From JAHJQQ01 sp041739295 (GTDB taxonomy: Bacteria; Pseudomonadota; Gammaproteobacteria; Thiohalobacterales; Thiohalobacteraceae), in the NCBI GenBank assembly GCA_041739295.1, contig JBGSOE010000283.1, positions 1 to 6,791 of the forward strand: 6,791 nt of DNA, read 5' to 3'. Shown here piece by piece: positions 6,309 to 6,791 of the stretch. Position 1 is the stretch's first letter. Every line of letters begins with the position of its first letter. The notes beneath the pieces are model-generated. The model was not told where the DNA came from. It saw nothing but the letters and a program-made list of their open reading frames with translations, and made no database searches. The position numbers were made by a program, and so were the translations under genes.

Positions 6309-6313
6309 TCGCC

Positions 6314-6730
6314 ATGGATACCGAAAAATGCCCCTTCGAGCATCCCTTGATCGGAGAAACCTTCGGCTGCAGTAAAGCGCAGTCGGTCTCCAAACGCGAC
6401 GGCCCGCATGCCGTCTGCACGATCGCCACAGCGGCTGCACGTTGCCAGCGGTTGTTCGAGGCATTCAAACAGGCCGCTCTGCCGGTGTTCAACGTACCCG
6501 ATGACCTGGAAAAGATGCCCCACAGTGTACCGGTGAAAATCCAATACGGTGGCCTGCAGGGATTGAGCGCGCAGCTGAACGGCAGCGGCAACAGCATTCC
6601 CGATATCCATGCCTTGGTGGACGCCGCCGAGTCCCGCTTTAGTGATATTAACCAGATTCCTTGTGCGGACTATGTCACGCTGATGACCGCCCATAAGGTG
6701 CAGCGCCGCAGCGGACGCGTTAGATCCTGA
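6314..6730 (+). CDS. Cysteine-bearing protein of unknown function
   Basis: I cannot name a family for this 138-residue soluble protein. Four cysteines fall in its first 44 residues, C6, C19, C35 and C44 (spacing x12, x15, x8), with RDGPHAVC and AARCQRLF around the last two. A fifth, isolated Cys lies near the C-terminus (QIPCADY). The middle reads LPVFNVPDDLEKMPHSVPVK then IQYGGLQGL, and the C-terminal third is helical (DIHALVDAAESRF) with a basic end. The cysteine set could bind a metal or iron-sulfur cluster; this is inference. The start at ATG 6314 is backed by AAAAGG just upstream. The gene is divergent from the 113-residue/flavin reductase unit with 112 bases between starts, a layout that often links related functions. 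Confidence 0.75.
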   Translation: MDTEKCPFEHPLIGETFGCSKAQSVSKRDGPHAVCTIATAAARCQRLFEAFKQAALPVFNVPDDLEKMPHSVPVKIQYGGLQGLSAQLNGSGNSIPDIHALVDAAESRFSDINQIPCADYVTLMTAHKVQRRSGRVRS

Positions 6731-6760
6731 GGCGCCACCGATCCCCCTCGGCCCGCCATG

Positions 6761-6791
6761 TCGGACGCGCGGCTAGCGCCGCTGAATCCGA
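6761..6791. repeat. Second copy of one arm of the palindromic element, inverted, running off the window
   Basis: These 31 bases are the reverse complement of 4717-4747 with one mismatch (30 of 31 identical). They begin TCGGACGCGC and end CTGAATCCGA exactly at the right edge, so the rest of the element presumably lies beyond. A GCGGC-TAGC-GCCGC hairpin (6769-6782) is perfect here, but the single difference breaks it in the first copy. It starts 30 bases after the stop of the 138-residue gene. Confidence 0.75.

Noticed and set aside
6290..6694. Minus-strand open frame of 134 codons opposite the cysteine protein
   Set aside because: Both strands are open here. The plus frame has a good ribosome binding site, an upstream TATAAT and motif-like sequence; the minus frame has none of these.
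1..6791. CRISPR array, tRNA or rRNA genes, toxin-antitoxin or phage genes
   Set aside because: No regularly spaced direct repeats, cloverleaf-like sequences or matching protein motifs were seen on either strand.

Overview
The window looks like part of a moderately GC-rich gammaproteobacterial chromosome. The basis is the gene set rather than any single marker: a full-length YgiQ-type radical SAM protein, a DUF465 (YdcH-like) / DUF3301 gene pair, a DUF2934 protein, and a ferredoxin-type flavin reductase with the ASCPC sequence in its flavin domain. The lineage cannot be narrowed from sequence alone. No rRNA, tRNA, CRISPR array or prophage gene is visible. Seven genes are complete and one is cut by the left edge.

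Layout. Positions 2-1105 (+) hold the 3' part of a protein with two cyclic-nucleotide-binding-like domains and a C-terminal rhodanese domain, closed by a strong hairpin terminator. Positions 1320-1604 (+) hold a small DUF2934 protein. Positions 1605-1803 are a non-coding convergent gap with hairpins and a perfect FNR/Anr-type palindrome. Positions 1804-3966 (-) hold ygiQ. It is divergent from a two-gene unit, 4131-4652 (+), encoding a DUF465 coiled-coil protein and a membrane-anchored DUF3301 protein. Positions 4659-4747 hold a compact palindromic element with MITE-like features. Positions 4825-6201 (-) hold a two-gene unit: a 113-residue protein of unknown function followed by a [2Fe-2S] flavin oxidoreductase. 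A 138-residue protein with four N-terminal cysteines (6314-6730, +) diverges from that unit across a shared AT-rich promoter region. The last 31 bases repeat one arm of the 4659-4747 element in inverted orientation.

How it fits together. Most of the window is conserved housekeeping or poorly characterised gammaproteobacterial sequence. The part most likely to be an undescribed system is 4825-6730. There a ferredoxin-reductase-like enzyme is co-transcribed with one unknown protein and sits head-to-head with a second, cysteine-bearing unknown protein. This block is bracketed by inverted copies of a dispersed palindromic repeat. A small redox module is plausible, but that is inference from context only.
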